Positions 39,201 through 52,877 of a stretch of 64,000 bases of DNA are shown piece after piece. Source of the stretch: Cruorifilaria tuberocauda (Eukaryota; Nematoda; Chromadorea; Rhabditida; Onchocercidae). A model generated the notes under the pieces. That model worked only from the letters and a program-made list of their open reading frames with translations. It was not told the origin of the DNA and searched no databases. How positions within the stretch are numbered: position 1 is the first letter of the stretch; the number at the start of each line of letters is the position of its first letter. The DNA lies in contig JABVXU010000014.1 in the NCBI GenBank assembly GCA_013365365.1, positions 186,001 to 250,000 on the forward strand. Direction: 5' to 3'. The position numbers and the translations under genes are program-made.

Positions 39201-42200
39201 TTACATCCTCAAATGATCATATAAGCCTTATCATACCTTTTCTATGCTTCACTGAACAATTCACTCATAAGGAATCGAAATATGAGGAGCAGGTGTTTAC
39301 CATCATGAAAATACTAAAATCTGATCTGAGGACAAATTCCGTGCGCTCATTCTTTCAAAGAATTAAAGTATCTTTTTTAATTTTCGTTCATTTCATCCAT
39401 AAATGAATGATTGATTTTTTAATTTTTGGTAGAATTCAATGAAAGGTACAAATTGTGACCTAATTACTATTGCCAATAAACAATATACAATTGGATATTT
39501 GCATGATTTTTACCGTTCCGTTGCTTTACTAAGTTTTACTGTATTATTTTTATTGTTTGTTTATATTGGAAGAGAATTGGATGACTTCATTCTAATCGTT
39601 GTAGCAATATATCACACGTTTCCCCATGTAAAGTTTACCGTGTTAACTGTCTCAGTTCAAAAGTTCAAATTAACTCTCAAAAAAAAACAAAGAATCATAG
39701 CTTTAATTAAAATGTAAACAAACGAAACATTTAAGATATGACTTTTTAATTTGCAATTATCATTTTTAATCCAATTGAAATATATTAATGATACTAAAAT
39801 ACTGAACAATGTTTCCAATTAAATTTTTCATATATTATATCATTCCTATCGTATGTTTATACTGGAAGAGAAGAAATAATTAAAGAATTAAACAATTAAT
39901 TGAAAAAAGAAAAGATTGCTTCTATATAATTTTTGTTTACTTAATTAAGATAAGCAAAGGTAAATACGAATGAAGGATGTGGTTGAGTTATTCTTATCCG
40001 ATCAATTTGTTTTGCTACAAAAAGCTTCTACGCTAATAATTCAATAATAATACTTTTCTGTTTTTTTCATATTTGATAGAATTTTATTACTTATTGTAAT
40101 GGGTAAGTTAAATACTTATAAGTATTAGCTAAATATAGTAAATATTATGGGTAATAAATGAATAAAGTGAAAATATTGCCAACCTTGAAAATGCGCTTTA
40201 ATTTGCAGGTAACTAACGGCTAATCGTAGTACACTAAGTTTGTCTAATCTGAAATATTGACAATATTTCAGTACTATTTTAATTTATTTTTTTAATTTTA
40301 CAATGTGATAATTGTGAATGTGATAAAACAATGTGGTAATTAATGTAATTTTGAAATGCTTTTCATTGTTCTAAATAACTTAATTAAGAGTTGAAATTTT
40401 ACTCATATTACTACGAATTAATCACTACTCAATCAAGAATTATTTTTCAAAATTATCTCTATACTAATTAATTTGGTTTATTTTGCTTGCTAATAATAAA
40501 GTAAAAGTTTCTTACAATTTAATTTACTGATAATACTTTCAATAAATCATGCGATAACTTTTGAATAAGCATTCAGAATATCGGAACATCTTGATTAGTC
40601 ATGCACTAGATATTAAGTGTTAGCTACGTATTAGCTACTGTTTGATCGCTTCAGTCATTCCACTATTCGAAGCAAAATTTATAAATGAACCTTGAAATGA
40701 CATTTTGTTCATACGGTAATAGCGCAGCAACAATTTCTAATTCGCTGTTCAATCGTTCTCGATGTCTTTTGCTAGGATTAGTAGCAATTCCAGGTTTTAT
40801 TCCTTCACGTATCCTGAAATAAGAACGCTTTTCTTCTTTGTCACTTAATTTCAGATGACTTCATTGAATTTCAAGCTTTCTTTAGTGGAATTTTAATTTC
40901 AAGTTTTTCGTATAATTTTATTAATTTGTTTTTAAACTAACAGAAATTCCATTTTTTCTTTTCTTTTGAATTTAAATAAAATTGAAATGAATGGCTTCGA
41001 ATAAATAAAACGTTTTGATAGAATAATTGTTGAAAGAAAGAAGGATAAAAAGGACAGCAATGAATTTGTCTTTAAAATTAATTTTAAATTTATCTCTTAC
41101 TCTCCATTAAATCATTACTATTTCATAGTATCTGTAACATTTCATGGAATACGGTAGTTATACTTAAACAGCTGTTGAATGGAAGGAAGAAGCATTTTAT
41201 GGTCAATAAAATAAAATATACAGCAGTGCTGATAGCAACTCTGATAATTAATTATTAATTAATATATCGTTTCTTTCCTCTCTTCTCATTCATTCGCTTT
41301 TCTCTCAATCCTAAAGTTAAGTTAGAATTCAGCGATTGCATGCATGCATGCAGCATAGCATACTAACATCATTTGTAGTGAAAATTGAAACCATTAAGTA
41401 AGCTACGAATAACTAAGAAATACCGGAAATTCACAAATATCTTCCGGATATTGCGAGCAATTTTTTGTTTACAGGTATATCAATTAATCTGAAATCATTT
41501 TTTTTCCGAATTGAGAGAATTATCTAAAGAATGAAAATAAATAATAGCAGGAGAAATAAACAACGGATTAAAGTTTGCCCCGGATAAGACTGAGATATCC
41601 GTAATAGAATCCGGCATTTCTTAATTAATTGTGATTTACTTAATGGAATGATGCGAACATGTTATGCAGCATGTATGCAACTGCTTTTTTTACTTAACTT
41701 TAAGATTGAGGGAAAGAGAAGAAAGCTATAAGTTTCTAGTTTTTTAGATTTTTGTCTCGTCTGTTCTAAAATCATTCATCCATGCGTATATTTAATTTCA
41801 TTAGGAAATTGAAGTGATATGATCAAGAAATAAAAACTCAGTTCATAACGGAAGGGAAAATGGAAAAAGAGCTCTAGCAACTTCTACTTTGGAAAATTTT
41901 AATTTAAAATTTAAAAAACACTTTCATTTTTTAGCTAAGCAAGAGTTAAAAGGAAAAAACATGTATCAATGATGTTTAAAAAACGATCAAAATATTTAAT
42001 TTCAGTATCAAAATGGACACTGAAATTGTTGCTTAAATATGAATCGATATAAAAATTAAAAATATTTTATTGAAAAACTTAATCAACTTTAGTCTTTTTT
42101 CTGAAATTAACTTTTTGTTTTTGAAAAAAGTAAGAAAGGAATTTGATAAAAAGTAATAATATTGAAGAAAATTTCAAATATATCAAATTAATTCCAAATA

Positions 42201-44316
42201 ATGGACATTAAGTAAATTTTACAATTTCTTGAAGTACCATTGCTAACAGAATGAGAGCAATTATTCCATGCTTCTTTCCTCGAAAGAGCAAAAGTTCCTC
42301 TTTTCTTGTTAATACAAGAATTATGGTACTGAAGTGGTTACTTTCCAATAGAAAGTATTTGAGTAATTAGTTTGTCCCAATGAGAAAATAATTATTGCTG
42401 CAATTATAATTTGTTTTACCATATTGCAAATTCTATATGAATGAAATTAGGAAAACCTTTTAAGAATAAAGTTAATTATTCAAGTTCTGAGATATGATAT
42501 CATTATTTTGATCAATATTATAATTCACAAATATATAGTAACTCTTACTTGTAAGGTATTTTGCGTCATATAACTAAATATCGCAAATAGTTTGAAAATT
42601 TCATTTGATAATTCATTTGAGTTATATTAGGACCAACAATTAATCTATCTAATACATTTATAACATGGATAAAACTTAGCCGGTAAATAATTAATATCTA
42701 TCATTTTTAAATTCCAATTTAAACCTATTCCAGAAATGAATTTTTATGCTATTTAAATTTTTTGACAACCAGAAAGAGTTGCCTTTCCTAATTAACCAAA
42801 AGAGAATCAAAAAAAGGAATTGAAAAGTTCCATTCATTAAAGTTTGATTATGAAATTTAACTTTGGTAGATTTAACAAATTCAAAGCTATTAGAAAAAAT
42901 TAATATTTTTTAATGAAAAAATGGAATTCTAAATCTTGCAAAAATTCGCGATTGCAGTGATTATTATTTCGATTTTAGAATAACAATTATCAGTTCTGAG
43001 CATTCCTGAGGAATAAACCCATAGCAAATTCACATATGCCTATTAATAATTATACAGAAGAATTAAAAAGGACATTTTGTAATTGCATGAGTCCGAATTG
43101 CTATTATCAGTGATAACAAATAATATGCCACGTAATTCCTCATACTATCTCATGCTCCAGTGATAGAAGTTAATAATTTTACTTTTATTGCTTTCATTAT
43201 TTACTGCTGACAATACAACAATGCTAACTATCATTGCAAATATAAATAACTACTACTGCTGTAACGATAAGATTGACTATAACTACCGTTGTAATGAGAT
43301 GCTGCTACAACAAGAAATGTTGCTGCTACAACAGACTGCCATTACAATCATCATGTTCCTTTGAGTGCTTCGAGGTTTTCCAGTCAGGCGATATTTCGTG
43401 ATTTTCAAAAATTGTGTCCATTTTCCACCCCCCTCTTACATCTGAGCACGCCATATCATCATATTGTTATGCTACTCTTGCGCCTCTTGCGCTTTTCTCA
43501 GCTTTCGTTGTCCAACAACATCTTCCTTATCATATCACTGCTAATTTCAGACTATTTCAATCATCACTAATGACTGTAGCAACAGTAGCATATAGTGCTT
43601 GTACTTTTAATTTACGCAAAATTCATTGAAATAGTGATACTGAAATCTCGTTATTGGATTATAATTTCATTTGATATTTTAATACTGATCAAATAAGATT
43701 TCACTATAGGATTATCTAAACAGTTAAATTTGCAATGATATCATTCTCTGTTATACTATTATCCCAACAAATTCCTTGCAAATAGAAAGATTATTCATTA
43801 CTGATACTTATACTTTTCTCTTGAACCGATCATTTCTCTCATTTAATTTCTTAGTTCTCATATCATTCATTCCCTAATATATTTCTATTGAATTCATCCT
43901 TTTTTATTGCTAACTGTCCCTAATCTTTTATTTAGTTGGTAAAGTTTGATTCACTCATGAACTTTTGTGTTTTTGTTGAAAGCCTAGAAACTGTATCATT
44001 GTTGTCAGTACAGTACTTGTTACTATGTATTATAAAAAGTTTTTGGAACTGATGATTTGATAAGCGAGAAATTACTTTTGATTTTATTGATGCGAGATGA
44101 TCATGAATGCAAGTAATCTCTTTTTGCGAGTTCATTTCAAAGTAACTGAATCAATGATGCGTCAAAATTACATTATTAATGAATAAAATGACATTAAAGT
44201 TTTGTTTCATGTAAAAAATGAAAATTTGTCATTTATCACTCAATGATAATTAAAAAAATTAAATAAACTATTGCAAACCGTTTGAAATTTCGTTGTCGTC
44301 GTTTGCTTGCATACAT
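30275..44316 (-). CDS. ahr-1: Aryl hydrocarbon receptor orthologue (bHLH-PAS)
   Basis: A ligand-responsive transcription factor that pairs with ARNT/AHA-1. Exons in coding order, all in phase: 44316-44279, 40813-40691, 40248-40184, 36555-36374, 36155-36066, 35653-35524, 35416-35343, 35163-35045, 34859-34752, 34656-34559, 33991-33847, 32404-32194, 32015-31839, 31724-31562, 31221-31096, then 30732-30632 (or further, to about 30520) and 30346-30275. The N-terminus MYASKRRQRNFKR is the nematode AHR-1 signature. The basic region NPSKRHRERLNSEL and helix LDKLSVLRLAVSYL follow. PAS-A reads ALGGFILILNENGDIYYVSE..YLGFHQ, then HQSLFEMIHSEDR, RFRCLLDNT and NIVLGLVAIC. PAS-B includes KTKHSLDF, FYSLVHVEDA and SCRMFYKNGKP..THRLLT. 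The tail is Ser/Thr/Gln/Asn-rich, as in AHR transactivation regions, with a basic GRRRKK. The last exons and the stop codon are not settled. Confidence 0.94.
32985..33055 (-). tRNA. tRNA-Gly (anticodon GCC)
   Basis: The reverse complement folds as a 71-base tRNA. The acceptor stem GCATCGG pairs with CCGATGC, the D arm holds the box A sequence TGGTTCAGTGG, the anticodon loop CTGCCAC carries GCC, and the T arm holds GGTTCGATTCC (box B). A TTTTT run follows the 3' end within ten bases, as an RNA polymerase III terminator should. It lies inside an ahr-1 intron (between exons ending 33847 and starting 32404), on the same strand. Confidence 0.97.
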
Positions 44317-45589
44317 ATTTCCCGTGTATGAGTCACAATTCAAAATCTAGAAATCATAAATTTTCACGTAAATTAATTTTAATAAAAAGGTCTGAGCATG
44401 CAACTATTGATGAAGCAGAAATGATAAGATTAGATATTTACAAATACCGTAAATAGATGCTACAATTATTTAAAGTTTTCTTTACAATGATTAAAAATTA
44501 AGTTTTATCAAGTGAAGATTTCATTGCTTGCAATAGATCAATTTAATAATTTTAGTTCAAATGAAACTACGAAAAGTTTTAATTTTGTATGCTTTGAAGT
44601 GGAGAGTGAAATGAATTAATATTTACTGCAGTGATTTTAATATCCTGAAGTTAATTTGGTAATTCAATTCCGGTAATTCAGAATTCTTTAATTTTTGAAA
44701 TAATTCCAATCTTTTATTATTACTTTGTTTTCTCTAGTTATTACTGATTATTAAAATTTCGAACTAGATGTATCAAAAGTCTGTCAATTTTATTTTTAGT
44801 TTTCAAAATTCCATAATTACATTATTCCAACAACCATCATTCATTAATATCACTAACATGTTTCCATAACTGTTACATTAAATTACAAGCAATTAATTAA
44901 TAAATTATGAAAGCAATCATTCGTTTGTTTTACTATCAATATACTCAAATCAATTTGAAATAGTAATAAATATTTGCTTGTCCAATAATAATTTCTAAAA
45001 CAGTTTTCATGTATTCCCAAGTAAAACATTATTATATTCATTAATATATATATATATTTATCCCTATTACTATTATCGTTATCACTATCATTATAATGAT
45101 TATTCTTATTTATACAATATAAACACGCACGCAAATTACTACATGCCAAGGAAAACGACGAAAAAAAAGAACTAATGATAATGAATATATTATAGGTTAA
45201 TGTTCATTGCGTGTTACATGCAAATAAATCTGTCCTTCAAGCAATACTAAAATACATTTCCTTAAATAATTGGCAGATATTTCATGATTAAAATAATAGT
45301 TATTGTAATTGAACGTGAAAGTAAGGTAAAAAGAAAGGTGAAAAGAGAGAGTTGCAAAATAAATTTACTTTGATAGACGAAATAATTCCAAGGGAAACTG
45401 TTCACAGTTAAAAGTAATTACTTTATGTCCTGTGGATATTATAATCATTACTGAGATAAAGGTGAATTTACCTGATCAGTAAAATCACCATATCTTCTTC
45501 CTATTACTTACTTTCTAACTTTCCCGCTTTTCATTCTTTCTTTTTTGAATGAATTGAAAAAGTTTTGTATAAATCAAGCAATTTTCTTG
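44317..45589. other. Upstream region of ahr-1
   Basis: AT-rich with no exon recognised. It contains a TA-rich tract near 45045-45060 and probably the ahr-1 promoter or 5' untranslated exons. No clear spliced-leader acceptor lies directly before the ahr-1 start. Confidence 0.45.
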
Positions 45590-45809
45590 TCATTTTAGTA
45601 TTCGAAAAGGAAAATTTCGAGAAATTTGTTGCAGCACGCAAGCCATTTGGTACGTTTCCCTTAAGTGACTAATATTGCGCTTTTCGGGCGTGGCTGAAAA
45701 GGGAGGAAGATGGAAAATTGCGCCAATGATACTTATCATATAGCAGGCGACTGACGGGTGGTACCATACCTCTCAAGATTATCGTCGATCGTAGGCGGGG
45801 AGTGCTCAT
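45590..45809 (-). CDS. Candidate small two-exon gene, 47 codons
   Basis: The patch at 45590-45820 is visibly less AT-rich than its surroundings. On the minus strand an ATG at 45809 opens MSTPRLRSTIILR and reaches a donor (AGAG|GTATGG) at 45770. After a 76-base intron with a strong CCCTTTTCAG acceptor, a second exon 45693-45590 continues in phase (TPEKRNISHLRETYQMACVL) to a TGA. The product would be basic, 47 residues, and I do not recognise it. Competing reading: on the plus strand a frame at 45600-45650 has an acceptor and a GTACGT donor but no partner exon. It might also be an upstream exon of ahr-1. Confidence 0.45.
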
Positions 45810-47119
45810 CTACCGTACTATTTTATTTATTGAAGAAAGTATTTAGGGTATATTAGTAAGCAATTCATTACTGTACAACTTATTTTGTTAATATTTTATT
45901 TATTATTATTATCATTGTATCAGTTTATTGTTCATTTGTTTGATTTTAAATTATTTCGACGATTTCTAAAACTATTTCATCATGATATTCAGTATTTCTT
46001 ATTCCATTCGTCATTTCAACTTATGAGATTACTGTGAAAAAAATTGCGATAATGGAATCAAATGTGTGCAAAGAAATTATATAGAAATTTTTTATCTAAA
46101 AAATAACGATGATAACTTCGATTACTTTTTCGTTTTTCTGGAATCGTTGACTGTCACGTTTTTAGTAGTTGACTGCGTGATACTTTATTTGACAACGTAA
46201 ACTTTATCACCATTACGTAAAGCTTTGTTATTGTTGATATGTTTCACGCTGATAATATAAATTCCGTCATTCCATCAACAATGACACAAATTTCATGATT
46301 GAACGTTAAGTATTATCAGCCCGAATTACATTTTTCGTCCAAACAGTTTTTAAAAAAAGTTTTAAAATGCATAAATTTTAAATGAATTTTAAGAAATCTG
46401 TATACATATGATAATATAAAAGTTGCAAAATGTAAATAATAAATCATTTTTAATTTCGAGAGCGAAATTATATTCTCCAATTAGCGATTGGCAGCTATCG
46501 TAATATTTGGTTGGAAATTTTTAAAATTCCAAAGGTTAAAGGTTTAATAATTAAGCACATTACTCATTGATAATATTTCGTTCAAATTTTCCAGTTCACT
46601 GATAATATCCCAATACCAATGTTAGTTTACGTAAATCCAATGTTAAATAATACTTCACGCAGGTTTATCGCTAATCACTACTCTACTATTTACTTTATTT
46701 GATTTCAAATCAATTTAATCAAAAAGAATAATGAATCTTTTGACTACATATCAGAGATTTATTACTGATGAATATTTTAAAATTTAAATGAACTGTAGAA
46801 AACAAAGCTAATTGTTGAACTTTTTATTCTCCTTTTGCTTTCCAAATCAGTTTATTAATTTAATGATTGATAATGATACAGCCAATATTAACCCAACTCC
46901 ACGTTTAGGTTAAACATAGACGCATAAAAGGGAATGAATAACTAACAGTGGTTGTGTCATTCTTTTTACTTTAAGAAGCTATTTAGCATTTCACGAGGCA
47001 AAAAAAATATCCCATAAGTTAGACGCTTTATTTCAATTCTCGCAAATATACGTTTGAAAATACTTCATAAACTAAGTTATTAATAAAGTTATCATTTAGA
47101 AAAGTCAACGTGGAAGAGA
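45810..47119. other. Intergenic upstream of the coiled-coil gene
   Basis: No exon recognised. A TTTAG near 47095-47099, about 20 bases before the start codon at 47120, is a plausible spliced-leader acceptor. Confidence 0.45.
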
Positions 47120-50100
47120 ATGAATACACTGCTGAGAGATGCTGTTGCTATTGTTGAAAAAGTGAGGAATGTTTTAAGCGAGAAATTTTAATTTTTTTAA
47201 CTATGGAATCTATATAATCCATAGAATTTCTGTTATTTTTCCCCTCTAACAACTGATTAGTATTCTTGGAAAGAAAATCCTCGATCCTAAATTTGAATTT
47301 GAAAACTCCAGTTCAATGACTTCTATTACTTCTATTCGGTTCAGTAGAGTTGCTAAGTAATAAAGTTTCCATGCCAGATCTCCGAAAGTTCTAAGCAAAG
47401 CATTAAAGTGCATTACAATACTTTAAATTTCGATAAGCTTGAACTAATTCTAAATTGAATCATTATCTTTCCATTGATAGCAAAAAGCTATATTTTAAAT
47501 TTCAACCTAATTTTGCTCGTTTGAAATTAATTTTTACTCATCCATATTAAGTCACGTAAGTCAGTTGATCGTCAAAACGAAGTAAATGCAGCGATTGAAA
47601 TCGAATTTTCTCGTTTCAACGACAATATCAATCGGAAATTTAATGAGGTCAGTTGGAGAACCTAATCTCTTTGCATGGAATTATTTTTACTTTCCATAAC
47701 TTTTCTTCTACTTTTTGCACTCGTTGAGACTTTTAATACTGTATAATTATGCAAATTTAATAAATATAGCAAGTTTAAGTAGGAATTTTTAACTCAAACA
47801 AATTAATTTTTGAACGATTTAATTGAAGTAAATGATTATATGAAATTCGATTTCCTCTTTACATGATCTTAATATCTATCTCATTTAGAAGATAAGATTA
47901 AATCGTTTGTCGATAATAATTAGTGCAATCACAGCTTGAGAGTAATTACAACTGACTGTATAATCGGACGATCCTTGATAATTATAAGCAACTGAGTGAT
48001 ATGAGAAATGATAATTAAAATTTATTAATTAGATTTTTAAGTATTTAAGAGAATCATGTGATTTTTTATGAATATAAACTAAATTTGATCAAGTCAATGA
48101 TCAAAATAAACATGTTAAAATGAGTAATGAAATTTCATAATTAACAAAAGGCCTCAATTTGGAATTATTTGATGATTTAATCATTCCGAAATTTTAAAAA
48201 GTGCAGGTCCAAATTGATTAAAATTAGTAAAAAACGTGCTGTAATGTAAATGCAATATAATACAATTAAAATATTTCATCATTTCTTTCTCCAATAATTA
48301 TAAAATGGAATTTTCATCAAATAATTCAAATTCAGTTGTACAATAGAATTTGCAAAATCAAAAAAGATTATAAGGATCGAATTGAATTTCTGCAAAATAT
48401 GTGTCAGTATTACACTGATAACTTATCACATCGAATGAATGCATTTGCATTTAATGAAGTGGAAATTCGAAAAAAGTTAAACAAACTTGAGTGGGATTTA
48501 CTTTATCTTCAAGTAATTACTTTTTCCTATAAAAACAAGATAAGGAATTTTCGAAACACTTAAAGTTTACCTTTGAATATTTTAAATCTCTTTTAAATAT
48601 TTTTTCAAAAAATTTTAAACTTCGAAAATTTTGAAATTTGGAGGGAAAACTGTTCGCTTTTTTGAATACAAAATGATTTTTCTCATTTATGAAGTTCTTT
48701 AACTTTTTTTCGTTATCAAAATGCTTTCCAAATAAGCAACTGCAAACAGTTCTTCATTTAGTGTGTCGGACGATCGCTTATTGGAACAACAACATTTTAT
48801 TTATCAGAAATTTGTTTTGATAACATCGATCAGACGGTTAATTACGTTTAGCTAAATTTTATGATTTAAAATTATTCAAGAAATAATGTATATATGTTTA
48901 AGAGCAATAGATTTGATTAAAATATCGAAAGATTTTTTTATAAAAATAAATTACAGCGTTATCTCATCCTGAATTTAGCAGATTAAATTTTAGTATAATT
49001 CTAAGTTAAATTTCATAGCATTGAAAAGTATGTCCTATTTTCTTCAGCTGAAAATACTTGCAGCTTCATAAAACGAAAAAGCGTCTTACTGAAATCGATC
49101 ATATTCTTGCCGATAATTATAACTTATCCGTTGCGAATGGTTTAGCTTTACCACCGGTAAAATTGCTTATTAAAAAAAATTGAATTATCTGTTGGTTCAT
49201 TTTTTTCTGGAAAAATTTCACTTCTTCTGTCATTTCAATGAAAATGACATTTGTGAAATACTTTAAACAAAGTGTTCCTTCTTTATCTATTGTTCGATTG
49301 GTGTGATAACAAATCAAATTACAGATACCTCTATCAGCAACAAGGAAATCGGATGAGGATAATAAGATAATTCTTTCTTAATTGAAAAATTAAAAAGTTT
49401 TGTCTAAATTATGTAATTGGACTCACAACTAATCCTTTATATGAATTTGGGTGGAAATTTAATAAATTGTTCAAGTTATATGACTACTGGAACTTCTTAA
49501 TTCAATTACGAACTTACTAGTAAACAAGAAAATATAATAGTTTAAGTAAAAGCAGAAAAGCCTCTAGAACAATAATTAAGTATTAGTAACAACTATTATC
49601 ATTATTACCTATTAATTAAGGACAGATGCTTATAATCAATTTGAAATGTTACGGAAGAAATTTCTCTTTCTCCTTTCTTTCAGTAGAAAAAAACTTTAAC
49701 TTTAATTTTAGTTTATAGAAGTATTACGATTAGTTTATGCCTCGGTGGAAAACCTTCAGCGATTGCCGTGTATATTGGAGGATAACAGCGATGGAGAATG
49801 TATGGATGAAAATAGTTTGATGGACGACGCTAGGAAGTTATTAACAATGTGTATCAATATCCACCAAAAAATTATAGTGTGTTCTTTGAGAAAAACAAAC
49901 TTGATTTGATTAATCAATTCCAAAAGTTATTTCAACTTTTTCATGTCATTTTTTTCTAGCCTGATTGCTTTTAAACTTTACCATATTCAACTCATTGCTT
50001 ATTCCAGAATGCCGAATCAATGAGCACAACAGAAGAGCATAGTGTTGCCAGCAGTAGTACTCAAGCAGTATCATTGACAGGTAATTTATTATTATAGTGG

Positions 50101-50204
50101 ATTGATGTGAAATGAAATAAAGCAAAATCCTGCCAGTAATTTGTCTTTTTTCTTTTACAGACGATAGAATTCTCAATACTTCGGATATAAACAGCACCCA
50201 GTGA
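47120..50204 (+). CDS. Uncharacterised coiled-coil protein, 229 residues
   Basis: Seven exons join in phase: 47120-47161, 47552-47647, 48336-48512, 49064-49156, 49712-49876, 50008-50080, 50161-50204. The first encodes MNTLLRDAVAIVEK. The middle (about residues 15-140) is rich in charged and hydrophobic residues with heptad-like spacing (EIEFSRFNDNINRKFNELYN, KIKKDYKDRIEFL, VEIRKKLNKLEWDLL, KTKKRLTEIDHIL), so it should form helices or a coiled coil. After ALPP a second helical block (IEVLRLVYASVENLQ, DDARKLLTMCINIHQ) follows, then a Ser/Thr-rich tail ending NSTQ. I do not recognise the family; size and layout would suit a structural subunit, but that is conjecture. Exon 2 has an AAG-type acceptor and could begin 9 bases later. 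The 50204 stop converges with did-2. Confidence 0.82.
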
Positions 50205-51027
50205 CAGTAATTACTATGTGTTACAACAAATTCCGGAATAAAAATCTTCAAACTGATTGCACTTTTCATATTTTAAATTTATTCCGTGCAAAAAAGTAGT
50301 AATGTTTAAAATAAACGCTCAGAAACGATTAAATCGAATTTCAAGATAGAACCAGACATTCACCGGATCTTCATATTGTGCAGCCGTTTCAGCTAAAATG
50401 TGATAATAATAAAGAAAAGCAATCGCATTACATCGCGCAACATCATTTTCAATTGTCTAACACTTTCATCGTCGTATGAAAAAGTAAATTAATGCTTATT
50501 ACCATTTTTAGTAGTTGAGGTCATCCGAGCTTTTTTCTTGCAATGTCATGGGATAGCTAATGCATACTCATGATGATCTAAGGCAATATTTTGCCCCTTC
50601 CTCAAACTCAATTTGAAAATTTTTATTTAATTCAAAACAAATTTAAATATATTCAAAACCAGAGTGAATTTACGAGGATCACTTGAAGGTTAATTGGGTC
50701 GTATACTTCCAACTTTAGTACCTTAATTGTCTCAAAATGTGATTTTGATCACTTCCGATCACTTTCGATATCTATATAACAAAACACACGGATTTCGCAT
50801 TTATCCTATCTTTGAGAAGAAATTTTTAAGACTAATAAATACATCACTTCTGGGAAGAGAAAGCAGAGGTACAGCTAGCTGGAATAAATACTATTTACAA
50901 AATCGACTAAATTTTAAGTGAAAAAAAGATAAGCTTTACAAAATATTTCAACAAGTATAAAAAACTGAAGTATGTTATTGAATACCGCCGTATGGATTCA
51001 TAATGTCATTAGAATAAATTTCTCATG
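50205..51027. other. Intergenic between convergent genes
   Basis: This lies between the stop codons of the coiled-coil gene (+) and did-2 (-). No coding exon or repeat seen; it should contain both 3' untranslated regions. Confidence 0.55.
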
Positions 51028-52877
51028 TCAATTTTGCCGTAATGCTGCTAAACGCTGTGTTAGTTCATCGTTTTCTGCTGTTGATGTGGAAACTTTACCA
51101 CCAATTGATGCTGTTGATGGCATTTCCAGGTTCAATTCCAAACTGCAACTTGACATTTTTTAATGTAGATTGAATTTTGGATATGACATAAAAATAATCC
51201 TTGTTTTTTCATAACCGAAAATCATGCTGCTTCAATTTTTCTTTGAACATCATTTTCAAAAATTTTTACTTGGTAATAATTGCATATCTACGGACGTCTT
51301 TTACCAAAATGAAATGGAAAAGGGGAAGCGAGGATATAGAAAAGGGGAAAAGTATTACAGAGTAATGGTGCCATATCTGAGAGAATGAAGAATCAAAAGT
51401 AAAAACAGATGGAGTGAAGTAGGATGATCTAACACAGCTACGTACAGAGCTATAGTTGATACCATCAACAAAGATATACCACAAAGCTCAGCTTTTTAGA
51501 ACAATCTCTATCTATTCATATAAGACACAGATACTTCGAGGGAAAGATGAATAAAGGAGAAAAATATACCCAGCCTTATCTGCGGCTTCTTGTATCAAGG
51601 CGTTAACTTGTGCCTGAGGCGCATTTAGCGTTGTTGTGGCTGTCATTGACCCTTCCATTGTGGCAGATTGTACGTCCAAATTTTCGAAATCCTTCTCGAA
51701 CCGATCCATCAAATTCTGTACTTTTTCCAAATTCATTGAGCGTAAAGCTGATTCCATCGCTTTTACAACACCCGACATACTTTGTGTTACACGTTTTTGA
51801 GTTGCGGCTGTCTTAAAACCCATCCTTTACAACATACAAATAATTCTGAAGCTTCTCTTTACGAAAAATGGAACGAAATTCTACGAAACTTCGTTTTCTT
51901 TGAATTCATTGGGAGTTTAACCGAATATTGATAAAATAAATGCCAAAATATCTCAAACCTTTTTGTTAACGCAATGTTTATTTTGAGAATATCCGTACTG
52001 AAATATTGTTAGCTACTTCTCCGTGCTAAATAAAAGAAAATAAAGACGAAACGAACTTGTACACGTGCTGCTACTGCGTCGATTCGTGCAGACATCCTTA
52101 AATAATTTAATGCTTCATTCTTTTTACGTATTGCATTTTCAGCGTGTACTTGCGCTACTTCCATATTACCTTTCTGTAATGAAATCTAATAATTCCAGAG
52201 GAAAAAATTTCTTGAAAACTTACAAAATTATAGGTTACAAAAAGAAACGGGCAGAAAATGAAAACGGTTAAATCAGAGCATAAATGAGATATTCGCTTTT
52301 TAAGTCATTATTTATAATAAAAGAAATGTTGCGTAAAAAGACATGAAAAAGAACTTTTATTGCGTTTGTTAATTTCGTTTTCTCCGCTTTTTCTTCCTTT
52401 TCGCATTTTTTCGAATTTCGCTGCAGTTCTTTCGAAGCAAACTTCAAATTGAAAAGATGATCTAAAAGTTCTGTGCAAAATCTAGTAAAATTCCATAAAA
52501 TTTCCAAAGTATGCTGCAAATAACTACTAGAAGAAGTTTACTATCAATAATTAGACTAAAAAAGTAAGCAGTTTTCACCCAAACTCACGAATCTAATTGA
52601 TGTAAGATGCAAAGTTTAAGACTTTCCTTCATTATTCATTTTCTTCAAACTAATAAAAAAAAATCCACAATTACTAGAAAATACATAAGTACGATGAAAT
52701 TTCAATTTAGATATGATAAAAATAAACCTTACTATCTAACGACATCCCACGACTGTCGATAATATGAAACTGCTAAACTTGTGTTAGAATCCGAATTCAC
52801 AAACGTGTATCTGAAGCCAAGCAGATTTGAAAATCAGAATGAGGAAAAATAAAAGATTTAAGACGTAACTTACTCAT
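51028..52877 (-). CDS. did-2: CHMP1/Did2 ESCRT-III-associated protein
   Basis: CHMP1 acts late in ESCRT-III assembly on endosomes and recruits the ATPase Vps4. Five exons in coding order: 52877-52874, 52461-52355, 52173-52057, 51811-51570, 51142-51028, total 194 residues. The first coding exon is only ATG plus A, followed by GTAAGT. The rest matches the family: [88 protein letters not shown], and the C-terminal MIM1 helix [13 protein letters not shown] that binds the Vps4 MIT domain. Directly before the ATG is AATTTCAGG, a spliced-leader acceptor. Length matches human CHMP1A/B (196-199). Confidence 0.95.

Noticed and set aside
39173..39717. Two plus-strand frames with hydrophobic runs
   Set aside because: Lie inside a long ahr-1 intron, without splice partners; AT-driven composition.
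41338..41353. Repeated GCAT/TGCA words
   Set aside because: Short palindromic simple repeat in an ahr-1 intron, too brief to claim a function.
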